DNA of 64,000 nucleotides from Methylobacterium sp. Leaf117 (GCF_001422985.1 NZ_LMNL01000023.1:320516-384515), one strand, 5' to 3'. Counted from the first letter of the stretch, positions 46,253-55,448 are shown. Numbers and translations: made by a program. The notes: generated by a model not told the origin, from the sequence alone.

Positions 46253-46296
46253 AGACCGTCACCGCTTGAGGATGGTCACGGCCTGAAGACCGTCAG
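46246..46296. repeat. Three-unit 17-bp tandem repeat spanning a stop codon
   Basis: Units TGCTTGAAGACCGTCAC, CGCTTGAGGATGGTCAC and GGCCTGAAGACCGTCAG follow one another with exact 17-bp period. The TGA stop of the transporter gene lies in unit 1, and the TGA is repeated in each later unit. Confidence 0.8.
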
Positions 46297-46313
46297 CGCA
46301 CGCGTGGGGCGGC

Positions 46314-47078
46314 TCAGCCGACCTCGCCCGAGACCAGCGCGAAGGTCAGGACATCGACCGACGCCGCGCCGCCGCGCAGCAACACCCGCGCGGCGGCATT
46401 GCCCGTCGCGCCCGTGGTCATGACATCGTCGATGAGAAGAACGCGTCGCCCTTGCAGCAGCGGCCGCTTGGCCTCGGGGACGCGAAAGGCGCCCTGAAGG
46501 TTGGTCGCCCGGGCGACCCGGCTCAGGCCCACCTGCGGGCGGGTCGCCTTCACCCGGGCGAGGTATCCGCATTCCACCGGTCGATTCGCGATCCGCCCGA
46601 TCCTCTGTGCCAGGAGGGCGGACTGGTTGAAGCGGCGTCGCCACAGGCGCCATCGATGCAGCGGCACCGGCACGAGGCAATCCGCCCGGGCGAGCAGGTC
46701 GGAGCCCGCACCTGCCATCATCCGCGCCAGCACGGCGGCGAGGTCCAGGCGGTCCTCGTATTTCAGGCGATGGACGAGGTCGCGGGCGACACCCTCGTAG
46801 AGCGCCACCGCACGGGCCTGAGCGAAGACCGGAGGCTCCGCGATGGCGCGGGGCGATAACAGGGTTCCGGTGCCGTGGTCGACGGCGAAGGGTGTGCCGA
46901 ACCGATCGCAGAAGGGCCGTTCAATCAACCTCAGTCCCGCCCAGCAGCGGGCACACAGCGCATGCGGATCGGCGATGGCGCCGCCGCAGCCGGGGCATGT
47001 CGGCGGGTAGACCAGGGCGAGGGCACCGCTCCAGGCGGCGCGCAGGCCTGCGATGAACGGGCGGGCGGCAGGGGCCAT
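46314..47078 (-). CDS. comF: ComF family protein (phosphoribosyltransferase-like)
   Basis: 254 residues. An N-terminal zinc-ribbon-like motif (YPPTCPGCGGAIADPHALCARCWAGL) precedes a type I phosphoribosyltransferase domain (LVPVPLHRWRLWRRRFNQSALLAQ and RRVLLIDDVMTTGATGNAAARVLLRGGA with the PRPP loop). ComF homologues serve DNA uptake in competent bacteria and possibly DNA repair or purine salvage. The start MAPAARPF was chosen; the 46-codon upstream extension is Arg-rich and not protein-like. It lies next to a methyltransferase gene, a common arrangement in Rhizobiales. Confidence 0.9.
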   Translation of the reverse strand: MAPAARPFIAGLRAAWSGALALVYPPTCPGCGGAIADPHALCARCWAGLRLIERPFCDRFGTPFAVDHGTGTLLSPRAIAEPPVFAQARAVALYEGVARDLVHRLKYEDRLDLAAVLARMMAGAGSDLLARADCLVPVPLHRWRLWRRRFNQSALLAQRIGRIANRPVECGYLARVKATRPQVGLSRVARATNLQGAFRVPEAKRPLLQGRRVLLIDDVMTTGATGNAAARVLLRGGAASVDVLTFALVSGEVG

Positions 47079-47127
47079 CACGGCGATCCTACCGCCCGCA
47101 TAGGCGGAATGCGACTCTCGGTTGTGA

Positions 47128-47355
47128 TCAGTTGCCCTGTTGCGGCTGCGCCTGGTTCTGCTGGCGGTCGCGTTTGTTGGCCTGGTGGCGCCCGACCGCG
47201 CAACCCGCTGCCGCACCGAGGACGCCGTGGCCTGCGACGTGCCCGGCGAGACCGCCGACCGCAGCGCCCTTCAGGCACCCCTTGGCGTCGGCTCCGGTGG
47301 TGGCGAGGCTGAGTCCCGCAAGAGCGAGGGTCGCGCCGAACAGGATAGACTTCAT
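47128..47355 (-). CDS. Exported glycine-zipper protein, small
   Basis: 75 residues. Signal peptide MKSILFGATLALAGLSLATTGADAK, then GCLKGAAVGGLAGHVAGHGVLGAAAGCAVG, a glycine-zipper hairpin with two Cys (27 and 52), and a hydrophilic Gln/Asn-rich tail (NKRDRQQNQAQPQQGN). Glycine-zipper proteins insert in or line up on the outer or inner membrane. It is preceded by a perfect EcfG-type promoter, so it is likely induced by general stress. Confidence 0.8.
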   Translation of the reverse strand: MKSILFGATLALAGLSLATTGADAKGCLKGAAVGGLAGHVAGHGVLGAAAGCAVGRHQANKRDRQQNQAQPQQGN

Positions 47356-47397
47356 GGCGTCACGTCTCCTCGATTCGTCATCGAATCGTATCGCTTC

Positions 47398-47423
47398 AAC
47401 GAGGGAGGCCCGACGGGCGTTCC
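47398..47423 (-). promoter_or_regulatory. EcfG-type general stress promoter
   Basis: On the minus strand GGAAC (47423-47419), a 17-bp spacer and CGTT (47401-47398): a full match, 43 bp before the glycine-zipper gene. Confidence 0.65.
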
Positions 47424-47474
47424 GGTGTCGGCGCGGGTGGCGGTCGGAGCCTCGCCGCGCCATCTAAGATCGCG

Positions 47475-48353
47475 ATGACCGCACCACCCCTCTTCGATAC
47501 GGGCCTTGCCCGCCACCGCCTCGCCCGCGCCCACCGCGAGGGCTACGCCGATTTCCTGCTGCGGCGGGTGGTCGAGGATCTCGACGATCGTCTCGGAGCG
47601 GTGCTCCGAACCTTTCCCGAGGCTCTCGACCTCGCCACGCCGTCGCCCCTCGCCGCCGAGCACCTGCGCGCGGGCGGCCGGGTCGAGCGGATCACGCGTC
47701 TGGCGGCCCGGCCTGAGCCCGGCAGCGTCGTGGCCGATCCCGAGCTGCTGCCGCTGGCGCCCGGTCGCTTCGATCTCGCCGTCTCGCTCCTGGCTCTTCA
47801 GCACGTGAACGACCTTCCGGGCGCCCTGGCGCAGCTGCGCCGGAGCCTAAGGCCGGACGGGCTGTTCATCGGCTGCCTGCTCGGCGGCCGGACCCTGACC
47901 GAACTGCGGCAGGTGTTCGGACAGGCCGAGAGCGAGGTCGAGGGCGGCGTCAGCCCGCGCGTCGCTCCCTTCGCCGAGGTTCGCGAGATGGGAAGCCTGC
48001 TCCAGCGCGCCGGCTTCGCCCTGCCGGTGACCGATGTCGAGACCGTCACGGTCCGCTACCGGGACCTGTTCGCGCTCATGCGCGACCTGCGGGCAATGGG
48101 GCTGACCAACGTCCTGACCGAGCGTCGCCGGACGCCCCTGCGGCGCGAGACGCTCCTGCGGGCGGCCGCCCTCTATGCGGAGCGCTTCGCCGATCCGGAT
48201 GGCCGCGTCCGCGCCAGTTTCGAGATCCTGTGGCTGTCCGGGTGGGCGCCGCACGAGAGCCAGCAGAAGCCGCTGAAACCCGGGACCGCCCAGGCCCGGC
48301 TCGCCGAAGCCCTGGGCACCACCGAACGCACAGCCGAGGAACCCGACGCATGA
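47475..48353 (+). CDS. SAM-dependent methyltransferase, BioC/NDUFAF5-like
   Basis: 292 residues. The start FDTGLARHRLARAHREGYADFLLRRVVEDLDDRL and the core FDLAVSLLALQHVNDLPGALAQLRRSLRPDGLFIGCLLGGRTLTELRQ match the methyltransferase_11 subgroup next to BioC and the mitochondrial complex I assembly factor NDUFAF5. The first glycine-rich loop is weak, as in that subgroup. The ComF neighbour and the 4-nt overlap with DUF427 are all that context offers. The substrate is unknown; protein arginine hydroxylation has been reported for NDUFAF5. Confidence 0.88.
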   Translation: MTAPPLFDTGLARHRLARAHREGYADFLLRRVVEDLDDRLGAVLRTFPEALDLATPSPLAAEHLRAGGRVERITRLAARPEPGSVVADPELLPLAPGRFDLAVSLLALQHVNDLPGALAQLRRSLRPDGLFIGCLLGGRTLTELRQVFGQAESEVEGGVSPRVAPFAEVREMGSLLQRAGFALPVTDVETVTVRYRDLFALMRDLRAMGLTNVLTERRRTPLRRETLLRAAALYAERFADPDGRVRASFEILWLSGWAPHESQQKPLKPGTAQARLAEALGTTERTAEEPDA

Positions 48354-48709
48354 GACAGCCCGGCGCCGATCATCCGATCACCATCGTGCCGCATCCCGGG
48401 CGCATCCGCATCCGCCTCGCCGGCACCCTCCTGGCCGAGACCGACGCGGCCCTGATGCTCACGGAAGCGAATTATCCGCCCGTGGTCTACGTCCCGCGAG
48501 CCGATGCCCGCTGGGCGCATTTCACCCCCACGGCCCGCCGCACGCACTGCCCCTACAAGGGCGACGCCAGCTACTTCAGCCTGACCACACCGGACGCCTC
48601 CCGCGCCGATGCGGTGTGGAGCTACGAGGCGCCCTATCCGGCCGTCGCCGCCATCGCGGGGCATCTCGCCTTTTATACCGACAAGATCGACCCGATCGAG
48701 CTGGCGTGA
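48350..48709 (+). CDS. DUF427 domain-containing protein
   Basis: 119 residues. VRIRLAGTLLAETDAALMLTEANYPPVVYVPRADARWAHFTPTARRTHCPYKGDASYFSL is the DUF427 signature with the conserved T-x-C-P-(Y/F)-K-G motif and the downstream VWSYEAPYPAV. Cytosolic, beta-rich, function unknown. Its ATG overlaps the methyltransferase stop (ATGA), so the two are coupled. Confidence 0.92.
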   Translation: MRQPGADHPITIVPHPGRIRIRLAGTLLAETDAALMLTEANYPPVVYVPRADARWAHFTPTARRTHCPYKGDASYFSLTTPDASRADAVWSYEAPYPAVAAIAGHLAFYTDKIDPIELA

Positions 48710-48718
48710 GGAACCGCG

Positions 48719-50275
48719 TCAGTCCCGCACCTGGGCCCAGAACGCGGACTTGCGGCCGTGCAGGCGGCGCAGGGAGGCCCGATACGCCTCCGGATCGGGG
48801 GTCAGGCGCCCTTCCTCGACCTGGGCCGCGAGGCTGTCGAGAGCGGTGAGATAGCGGGCGGCATGGCCGTAGGCCGCGCTGCGGCCATGCTCCAGGATGC
48901 TGTCGATGAGCAGGCGATAGAGTTCGCTCGCCACCGCCGGCTGCGTCCGCTCCAGCGCCTCGGCGGCCGGCACCAGGATGTCATAGCGGCCGCCGTCCCA
49001 GCTGCCGCGATGCTGCATCACCAGGCGGGCGGCGCGGTCGGGGTTCGGCCAGTGGATGAGGAAGGCCAGCGCGCGGTAGCGGTCCGCGAAGGCCTCGGCA
49101 TGGTCGAAGGCGCGCTCCAGCGCCGCGTCGTCCTCGAAGTCCGGCAGCTTGGCGAGATAGGCCCGCAGCATCGCCGGATCGAGGCTGCGCTCGAATTCCT
49201 GCCAGCGCAGGGCCTGTGCGCCAGCCTTGTCCCCGAGGGTGTCGAGGATGCGGATCTCGACGGCCTGCCGCGCCCGCTCCGGGGCATGGTGATCGAACTG
49301 CCCCGTCAACAGCGCCTCGCGGGTGACGATGACCGGCCCGCGCTTCTGTGACCTGCGGATCCACTCGAGCGCCTCGGGCGCCCGATCCGCCGCCAGGAGC
49401 CGTTCGGCGATCCGGACCCGGTCCGGCTGTTCGGGCGACGCCTCCTTCTCGAAGGCGATGAAGGCGTCGACGTCGCCCGCCCGGTCCGCCAGGGCCTGCC
49501 GCATCCGGATGAAGCGGTTACGCGCCCATTGGGCCGTCCAGGCCTTCTCGCCGCCGGTTCGGGCCGGCGGCGCGGCGGGCGTCGCCGCTTTCAAAGCCAT
49601 GTCGAGGGCGGCGTGCGCCGTCTCGGGCAAGCGGGGGATCAGGTCGTGCATCAGGGTCTCGACGAAGCCATGACCGTCCGCGCCGAGCCGTGGCACCAGC
49701 CGTGCCGCGAAGGCGGCCGCCTCGTCGCCCGGGAGGTCGACGATCAGGCTCGCGGCCGCGTCGGCCGCGCGTTCATAGACGCCGTGGAGGCGCCCGCTCG
49801 AATCGTCCGCCCGCCCCAGGACATCGTCGGCGCCACCGAGAAAGCGGATCAGCCGGTCGAGGGCCGCCCGCGGGTCGAGGGCCGCGAGTTCGCTCACCAC
49901 CGTCGTCAGCATGGCATCGAGATCGGCGGAGAAGGCGCGCTGCTTCTGCCAGTCGATATAACCCTGGCCGCGTTCGAGAGCGGTCAGGCGCCGGTCGACC
50001 AGGGCCGCGATGGCGTCCGGTCCCTGGAGGCTGGCGACCGCCGCCGTCACCAGCTTCTTGAAGGTCGGATTGCGCGCGGTCTCGGACAGAACGAGCTGGA
50101 TCAGCCTCTCCAGCCCGAGTTCGGTCAGGGTCTCGGGACAGGGCGTGGTTTTTCGCGAGGCCCGCTTCGGCTTGGTGGGAGCCGCTTTCGCGGGAGAGCC
50201 TTTCGCCGAAGCGCCTTTGGCGCTCGGTTTCCGCAGCCGGGACGCCTCGGGGGCTGGGGTGGCCTTGCGTGCCAT
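48719..50275 (-). CDS. DUF6880 family protein
   Basis: 518 residues. A basic N-terminal tail (Ala/Lys/Ser/Pro-rich repeats such as KGASAKGSPAKAAPTKP) resembles a histone H1-like segment and may bind nucleic acid. The remainder is an all-helical repeat protein (RLIQLVLSETARNPTFKKLV, RMRQALADRAGDVDAFIAF, EFERSLDPAMLRAYLAKLPDFEDDAALERAFDHAEAF), consistent with the DUF6880 (SWIM-zinc-finger-associated) family of helical-hairpin repeats. No catalytic motif is visible. It converges on the DUF427 gene with 9 bp between stops. Confidence 0.82.
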   Translation of the reverse strand: MARKATPAPEASRLRKPSAKGASAKGSPAKAAPTKPKRASRKTTPCPETLTELGLERLIQLVLSETARNPTFKKLVTAAVASLQGPDAIAALVDRRLTALERGQGYIDWQKQRAFSADLDAMLTTVVSELAALDPRAALDRLIRFLGGADDVLGRADDSSGRLHGVYERAADAAASLIVDLPGDEAAAFAARLVPRLGADGHGFVETLMHDLIPRLPETAHAALDMALKAATPAAPPARTGGEKAWTAQWARNRFIRMRQALADRAGDVDAFIAFEKEASPEQPDRVRIAERLLAADRAPEALEWIRRSQKRGPVIVTREALLTGQFDHHAPERARQAVEIRILDTLGDKAGAQALRWQEFERSLDPAMLRAYLAKLPDFEDDAALERAFDHAEAFADRYRALAFLIHWPNPDRAARLVMQHRGSWDGGRYDILVPAAEALERTQPAVASELYRLLIDSILEHGRSAAYGHAARYLTALDSLAAQVEEGRLTPDPEAYRASLRRLHGRKSAFWAQVRD

Positions 50276-50338
50276 GGTGCGCTGTCCTCCTCCCGGCGAG
50301 GCGGCGCGGGCCGCCGGAATGTCCTCAGAGCAAGTGGA

Positions 50339-50770
50339 TCACGGTCCGAGCAGGTCCAACAGGAAGGGAATCAGCGGTGCATCGGCCGGCGGCATCGGCT
50401 GGTCCTTCAGATCGCGCGGCCGCACCCACTTGAGCGCCTGCCCCTCCATCGCGCGTGGCAGGCCTTCCCAGCGCCGGCAGATGTAGAGCGGCATCAGCAG
50501 GTGGAAATCCGGGTAGGCGTGGCTCGCGAAGGTAAGGGGCGCCAGGCAAGCCTCCTGCACGGTGATGCCGAGTTCCTCGGCCAGTTCGCGGATCAGGGTC
50601 TCCTCCGGCCGCTCGCCCGGGTCGATCTTGCCACCCGGGAACTCCCACAGGCCGGCGAGCTGCTTGCCCGGTGGCCGCTGGGCCAGGAGGACCCGCCCAT
50701 CGACATCGACCAGCGCCACGGCGACCACCAGCAGGATGCGCAGGGGGGTGGCAGGATTCGTCCCGCTCAT
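50339..50770 (-). CDS. mutT: 8-oxo-dGTP diphosphatase, MutT
   Basis: 143 residues. The Nudix box reads GGKIDPGERPEETLIRELAEELG, followed by ACLAPLTFASHAYPDFHLLMPLYICRRWEG, with the MutT pattern of strands. It hydrolyses oxidised dGTP and prevents A:T to C:G mutations. Its ATG overlaps the stop of the SIMPL gene, making it the third gene of the argJ operon. Confidence 0.92.
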   Translation of the reverse strand: MSGTNPATPLRILLVVAVALVDVDGRVLLAQRPPGKQLAGLWEFPGGKIDPGERPEETLIRELAEELGITVQEACLAPLTFASHAYPDFHLLMPLYICRRWEGLPRAMEGQALKWVRPRDLKDQPMPPADAPLIPFLLDLLGP

Positions 50771-51501
50771 CGGGCGATCGCGAAGGTCGCCGAGACGTCG
50801 GCCGCGGTCTCGATGGTGCCGGCGACGAGGGGGACCGGAGCGCCGCCGCGCTTGGCCCGCATTGGCGCGGGCGCCGCGAAGGCCATCGGCGGGGGAGCGC
50901 CCGTGGCCGGGGACTGAATCGACACGACCCGTCCGAGGGTGACGCCCGCCGCTTGGGCCAGCCGCTCGGCCTGGAGGCGCGCATCCTTCATCGCCGCACT
51001 GCGCACGGCGCTCTCGGCGGCATCCGGATCGCGCAGGCCGAAGCCGACGCTGTCGATTCGGTTCGCGCCACCATCGAGAGCCCGGCGCATCAGATCGCCG
51101 AGGCGCCCCATGTCGGCGAGACGCACACGCACGGTGTTGCTGGCGCGGTAGCCGTCGGGTTTCTCGGCGAAGCTCCCGTCCGGCTGGCGCATCGAGCGGG
51201 TGGCCGGCTGCAGCGTCACCGCCGAGGTGCCGAGATCCGCTTCCGCGACCTTGAAGTCGGCGGCGAGCGCCAGGATCGCCCTGGCGGCGGTGCTGGCGCC
51301 GTCGAGGGCGGCGGCCGGGGTCGCACCCCGGCTCTCGACGCCGATCTCGACCGAGGCGAAGTCCGGCGCCACCTCCGAGCGGGCGCGGCCGACGACGCTG
51401 ATCTGCCCTTCCGTCGCGGCGGGCCGGTCCTCGGCCCGGACCTCAGTGCCAGGTCCGAGAAGCGCCAGGGCGAGAAGGAGCGCGGTGCGGCTGCGCCTCA
51501 C
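50767..51501 (-). CDS. SIMPL domain-containing exported protein (DUF541)
   Basis: 244 residues from a GTG that overlaps the argJ stop (GTGA). Signal peptide [24 protein letters not shown]. The mature protein begins [28 protein letters not shown], and includes [38 protein letters not shown] and [18 protein letters not shown], all diagnostic of SIMPL/DUF541 (BP26/OMP28 of Brucella). These form periplasmic oligomers of uncertain role, linked to oxidative stress. Sits between argJ and mutT in one operon. Confidence 0.92.
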   Translation of the reverse strand: MRRSRTALLLALALLGPGTEVRAEDRPAATEGQISVVGRARSEVAPDFASVEIGVESRGATPAAALDGASTAARAILALAADFKVAEADLGTSAVTLQPATRSMRQPDGSFAEKPDGYRASNTVRVRLADMGRLGDLMRRALDGGANRIDSVGFGLRDPDAAESAVRSAAMKDARLQAERLAQAAGVTLGRVVSIQSPATGAPPPMAFAAPAPMRAKRGGAPVPLVAGTIETAADVSATFAIAR

Positions 51502-52748
51502 GAGCGGTAATCCCCGTTGATCTCGATGTAGAGCTTGGTCAGGTCGCAGGTCCAGACACGGGCGCCGCCGTCGCCGAGGCCGAGGTCGACCCGCACGGTG
51601 ACGTTCGGTTCGCGCATGACGGCGCTCGCGGCGTCCTCGCTGTAGTCGGGATCGCGCGCCCCCTCCCGGGCGACGCGCACGTCGCCGAACCAGATCGCCA
51701 GACGGTCGCGGTCGGCCGGCTCGCCGGCCTTGCCCACCGCCATGACCACACGGCCCCAATTGGCGTCCTCGCCCGCGATGGCGGTCTTCACCAGGGGCGA
51801 GTTGGCGATCGACATCGCGATGCGGTGGGCCGAGGCGTCGCTGCTGGCGCCGGACACCTGCACGGTGACGAACTTGCGCGCGCCCTCGCCGTCCCTGGCG
51901 ACGAGCTGGGCCAACTCCACCAGGAGGTCGTCGAGGGCGGTGCGGAAGTTGGCGAGTCGCGGATCGTCGGCGCCCGAGACGGCGGCATTGCCGGCCGCGC
52001 CCGTGGCGAACAGCATCAGCGTGTCGGAGGTCGAGGTGTCGCCGTCTACCGTCACGCAGTTGAAGCTTGTGGCGGTGCCGGCGGAGAGGAGCGTCTGCAG
52101 TACGTCCTGCGGCAGGGCGGCGTCGGTGAAGACGAAGCTCAGCATCGTCGCCATATCGGGGGCGATCATGCCCGCGCCCTTGGCGATGCCGTTGATCGTG
52201 ATGGGGACGCCGTCGATGCTCGCCCGGCGCGTGGCGAGCTTCGGGAAGGTGTCGGTGGTCATGATCGCCTGGGCGGCCGCGGCCCAGGCGCTCGGCCCGT
52301 CCTCGGTCCGCTGGGCGCAATCGGCCAGCACGCCCTCGAACTTGGTGGCGTCGAGGGGCTCGCCGATGACGCCGGTCGAGGCGATGAAGATCTCCTCCGG
52401 CCGGCACCGCGCGGCCTCGGCGGCAATGCGTGCCGTGAGCGCCACGGCGTCGCGTCCCCGAAGGCCCGTGAAGGCGTTGGCGTTGCCGGAATTCACCACC
52501 AGCGCCCGGGCGCCCGCACTGCCCAGGGCTTCGCGGCACCAATCCACCGGGGCGGACGGACACTTGGAACGGGTGAACACGCCGGCGGCCTGCGTGCCCT
52601 CGGCCAGGGCCACGTAGAGCACGTCGGTGCGGCCGGAATAGCGGATGCCGGCCTGCGCGGTGGCGATGCCGACGCCGCGGATCGGCGGCAGGTCCGGATT
52701 CGACGTCGGCGCGAGCGGCGAGACGGGCGGGGATTTGGCGGATGACAT
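51498..52748 (-). CDS. argJ: Bifunctional glutamate N-acetyltransferase/amino-acid acetyltransferase ArgJ
   Basis: 416 residues. ArgJ recycles the acetyl group between N-acetylornithine and glutamate in arginine biosynthesis and can also make N-acetylglutamate from acetyl-CoA. The self-cleavage site is [16 protein letters not shown], with Thr201 as the N-terminal nucleophile of the beta chain. Other markers are [12 protein letters not shown] and [13 protein letters not shown]. It is the first gene of an operon with SIMPL and mutT. Confidence 0.95.
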   Translation of the reverse strand: MSSAKSPPVSPLAPTSNPDLPPIRGVGIATAQAGIRYSGRTDVLYVALAEGTQAAGVFTRSKCPSAPVDWCREALGSAGARALVVNSGNANAFTGLRGRDAVALTARIAAEAARCRPEEIFIASTGVIGEPLDATKFEGVLADCAQRTEDGPSAWAAAAQAIMTTDTFPKLATRRASIDGVPITINGIAKGAGMIAPDMATMLSFVFTDAALPQDVLQTLLSAGTATSFNCVTVDGDTSTSDTLMLFATGAAGNAAVSGADDPRLANFRTALDDLLVELAQLVARDGEGARKFVTVQVSGASSDASAHRIAMSIANSPLVKTAIAGEDANWGRVVMAVGKAGEPADRDRLAIWFGDVRVAREGARDPDYSEDAASAVMREPNVTVRVDLGLGDGGARVWTCDLTKLYIEINGDYRS

Positions 52749-53067
52749 GATGGAAGCTCCGGCTCTCGTCTGTGGTCCCGCGCAGGCGTCGCGCGCGGTG
52801 TTGCCCCGTGGGCGCAGGTCCCGTCAACCGCGACGGTGGCTCTGGTGCCACGGTTTGGGCGGACGGCGAAGCGGAGCGGTTCGAATGGGAACGCCTCGGC
52901 GGTCGAAGACTTGAGGGAGGGCGCCGAGCCTCGCGGACGCATCCGTCGCTAGACTTCGCCTGTCGGCAGGGCTTGTCTGTTCGAGCGAACGTGACATAGC
53001 ATGGTGCGACGCACAGTTTCCGGGGTGATCGGCACGGATGTCCAGGCGCGAGTGGGGAGTCTCGACT

Positions 53068-53502
53068 ATGGAACTACCAGCCTCGCCGGGTGGCGCCTAC
53101 GGCGTCCAGGTTCTGATCGCGGGTCGGCAAAAGCATTGGCGTGACGAAGTCACGTCGCAGATCCGGCGCGCCGGCTATGCTGCCACTACGGTCGATTGCG
53201 GTGTCGACGCGATGACGGTGCTGGCCCTCGGCCTTCCGGTGGATGTTCTCGTGACGGATGTCAGCCTTCAGGGCGAGCTGTGTTGCCAGAAGCTGGTCCA
53301 GGAGGCCCGTGCCCTGCGGCCTCATCTGCGCATCGTGTTCGCGAGCGATCTGGAATCGCTGGAGAGCGACGTCGAGCCAACCCGGCTGCTCGAGGAATTG
53401 TTCGACGGCGACCGCCCCGAAGCCCGCGCCGGAATCCTCGCGGTTCGGCGCATCGACAACGTCGCGAGCACGGTTCGTGACGCTCTGCGCAACTCCGCCT
53501 GA
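53068..53502 (+). CDS. Degenerate response-regulator receiver protein
   Basis: 144 residues. The fold follows a CheY-like receiver (VQVLIAGRQKHWRDEVTSQIRRAGYAATTVDCGVDAMTVL, then VDVLVTDVSLQGE with Asp64 at the phospho-acceptor position). However, the acidic pair at the end of strand 1 is replaced (AGR), and the lysine after strand 5 is missing. It is a single domain with no output. The start MELPASPGG has a strong GGGGAG upstream; an in-frame ATG 10 codons earlier is possible. It lies in a 1-kb stretch with no kinase. The 52749-53067 gap shows nothing recognised. Confidence 0.75.
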   Translation: MELPASPGGAYGVQVLIAGRQKHWRDEVTSQIRRAGYAATTVDCGVDAMTVLALGLPVDVLVTDVSLQGELCCQKLVQEARALRPHLRIVFASDLESLESDVEPTRLLEELFDGDRPEARAGILAVRRIDNVASTVRDALRNSA

Positions 53503-53713
53503 TCGGATCGTCGCCACGTCGATTCACCATCCCGACCGTCGAAGCCGCGCCCCGACCGCGTTTCCCGGACGCCTTACTCCGGTTTCGTGACGGATCCCTG
53601 ACAGGCCGCGTCGGAGGATTCCGGTCGCAGTGCGAAAACGCCGTCTCCATAGGAAAAACCCCGGCGCCGAGGCCGAGGGCTTCCCTAACGGGTGGTGATC
53701 GCCGAAGCGGCGG

Positions 53714-54238
53714 TTACGGAGCCTTGTTCGTGTCCACAGGCTTGGAGTCTACAGGCCTCGAATCCGCAGGCTTGGTCTCCGCGTTGGCCTTGGCCTTGCC
53801 GAGATAGATGTATTCCGGCGCGGCGCGGAGTTGGTCCTTGTTCGTGTCGATGGTCGCCTTCAGGGTGGTGTCGTCGACGCGGGAGAGCTTGAGGGCACTC
53901 GGATCGATGGCGACGTACTTCGTGCCGATGCCGAGGAAGCCGCCGACGCCGACCACCCAGGACTTCACCGTGTTCTTGTCGTCGAGGACCACGTCGGCAA
54001 TCTCGCCGATGGTCTCGCTGGCCCCGTTCTGGATGGTGAGGCCGATAAGCTTCGAGGTGACCATGTCGCTCTTGTTCTGCACCACGAAGGTGGGGCGCAG
54101 ATCGTTGGCGAGGGTGGCGGGCGCAGCCTGCATCGGCGCCGAGGACGAGGTCGCCGGCGTCGTGGCGTCCGGCGATTGGGCGAGGGCAAAGGTGGCGCTG
54201 GCAGCGAGAAGGGTCGTGCCGAGCAACAGGCTGCGCAT
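53714..54238 (-). CDS. PRC-barrel domain exported protein
   Basis: 174 residues. Signal peptide MRSLLLGTTLLAASATFALAQ, a short Ala/Ser/Thr/Pro linker, then the PRC-barrel (MVTSKLIGLTIQNGASETIGEIADVVLDDKNTVKSWVVGVGGFLGIGTKYVAI), the usual fold of such stress-associated secreted proteins. The last residues are a tandem repeat (PADSRPVDSKPVDTNKAP), encoded by three 15-bp units at 53733-53777. The function is not established. Convergent with the receiver-like gene. Confidence 0.9.
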   Translation of the reverse strand: MRSLLLGTTLLAASATFALAQSPDATTPATSSSAPMQAAPATLANDLRPTFVVQNKSDMVTSKLIGLTIQNGASETIGEIADVVLDDKNTVKSWVVGVGGFLGIGTKYVAIDPSALKLSRVDDTTLKATIDTNKDQLRAAPEYIYLGKAKANAETKPADSRPVDSKPVDTNKAP

Positions 54239-54414
54239 GGGCGAAGTCTCTCCGAGGGTCGAGCGTGGGGTCCGTAATGGCACACGCTCAAGTTCGAGCC
54301 TCCGTGAAAGGTTCCCGTCCGGCGGCACTGCCGATGGACGAACCCCGCGCCCGCGTTAGGTTGTCAGCGACGGGTGCGGTGGAACGGGTCCTCCGCCCAG
54401 ACGGGTGTGGCGCG

Positions 54415-55020
54415 ATGTCGAGCTTCCTGCCTTCCAATCTCAGCCGCCCCGGGACCGGGCGAACCCTGTCGCGGCGCCACGCCCTGGCGATCCTCGGCGG
54501 AGCGCTCGCCTGGGGCGTTCGGCCGGTGCTCGCCGGTGACCTCCGCGCCGGGGCCTTCGCGTTCGAGACGCCCGAGGGCGGCACCCTGCCGCTGTCGGCC
54601 TATGCCGGTCGGCCGATCCTGATCGTGAACACCGCCACCGCCTGCGGCTATGCCGGCCAGTTCTCCGGCCTGCAGGGCCTGTGGACCCGATTCGGCGATC
54701 GCGGCCTCACCGTGATCGCGGTGCCGTCCGCCGATTTCGGCAATCAGGAGCCGCTGGACGGCCTCGCCATCGCGGAGGCCGCGCGCAAGAATCACGGCGT
54801 CACCTTTCCGGTTACCGCCAAGACCCATGTGCGTGGTCCCGGCGCCCATCCGTTCTATCGCTGGGCCGCCGCCGAGAAGCCCGGCGCGACGCCGGGCTGG
54901 AACTTCCACAAGTACCTGATCGACCGCGACGGAAGCCTGATCGGCGCCTTCCCGTCCTCGGTCGAGCCCGCCGATCCGCGCATTGTCACGGCGATCGCCA
55001 ATGCGCTGCCGGCCGCCTGA
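54415..55020 (+). CDS. Glutathione peroxidase family protein, Tat-like exported
   Basis: 201 residues. Signal sequence TLSRRHALAILGGALAWGVRPVLAG with a twin-arginine look. The catalytic Cys77 is in NTATACGYAGQFSGLQGLW, the glutathione peroxidase motif, followed by VIAVPSADFGNQEP and the C-terminal GWNFHKYLIDRDG with the conserved Trp-Asn. It reduces peroxides, probably in the periplasm, likely using thioredoxin-type donors rather than glutathione. The ATG chosen starts the signal; more distant in-frame starts only add non-protein-like sequence. Confidence 0.9.
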   Translation: MSSFLPSNLSRPGTGRTLSRRHALAILGGALAWGVRPVLAGDLRAGAFAFETPEGGTLPLSAYAGRPILIVNTATACGYAGQFSGLQGLWTRFGDRGLTVIAVPSADFGNQEPLDGLAIAEAARKNHGVTFPVTAKTHVRGPGAHPFYRWAAAEKPGATPGWNFHKYLIDRDGSLIGAFPSSVEPADPRIVTAIANALPAA

Positions 55021-55060
55021 TCCGGCTCGCGGAGACAAACCTCCTCGCTACCGGGGCTCA

Positions 55061-55306
55061 CTACTGGGGAATGTCGCGCGGTGGGCGAAGGACCGGAGCC
55101 GGCTTGGCCGCCGGTTTGGCGCGGCGGCTCCGCCGCGGCCCCTCGGCCGTAGCGCGGACCGGGGGTGAGGCGTAATTCGACGCGAAGGGGTTGGCCGGGG
55201 TGCGGTCGGCGCTGCCGAACAGGCTGAACTCGGCTCGGGCACCGCCCCCCGCGATCAGCAGCGGGACGGCGAGGGCGACTACCAGGGCGGGACGGGACGG
55301 GCGCAT
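55061..55306 (-). CDS. Small exported hypothetical protein
   Basis: 81 residues with signal peptide MRPSRPALVVALAVPLLIAGGGARAE. The mature part is EFSLFGSADRTPANPFASNY followed by a basic, Ala/Pro/Arg-rich tail (RRSRRAKPAAKPAPVLRPP). No family is known to me. Convergent with the glutathione peroxidase gene. Confidence 0.65.
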   Translation of the reverse strand: MRPSRPALVVALAVPLLIAGGGARAEFSLFGSADRTPANPFASNYASPPVRATAEGPRRSRRAKPAAKPAPVLRPPRDIPQ

Positions 55307-55448
55307 GCGGCTCCTGGCCTTGGCCGGATGGGAGGGGCGGGACGATCGCTCGCTTCGGACATCCTTTGCTCCGAGAGTGCAAGCCCCCACATCCGGCGCG
55401 CGATGTCAGACCGGCCTGTCCGGTTCGAGCCGTGTGAGAGAGGGCGAG

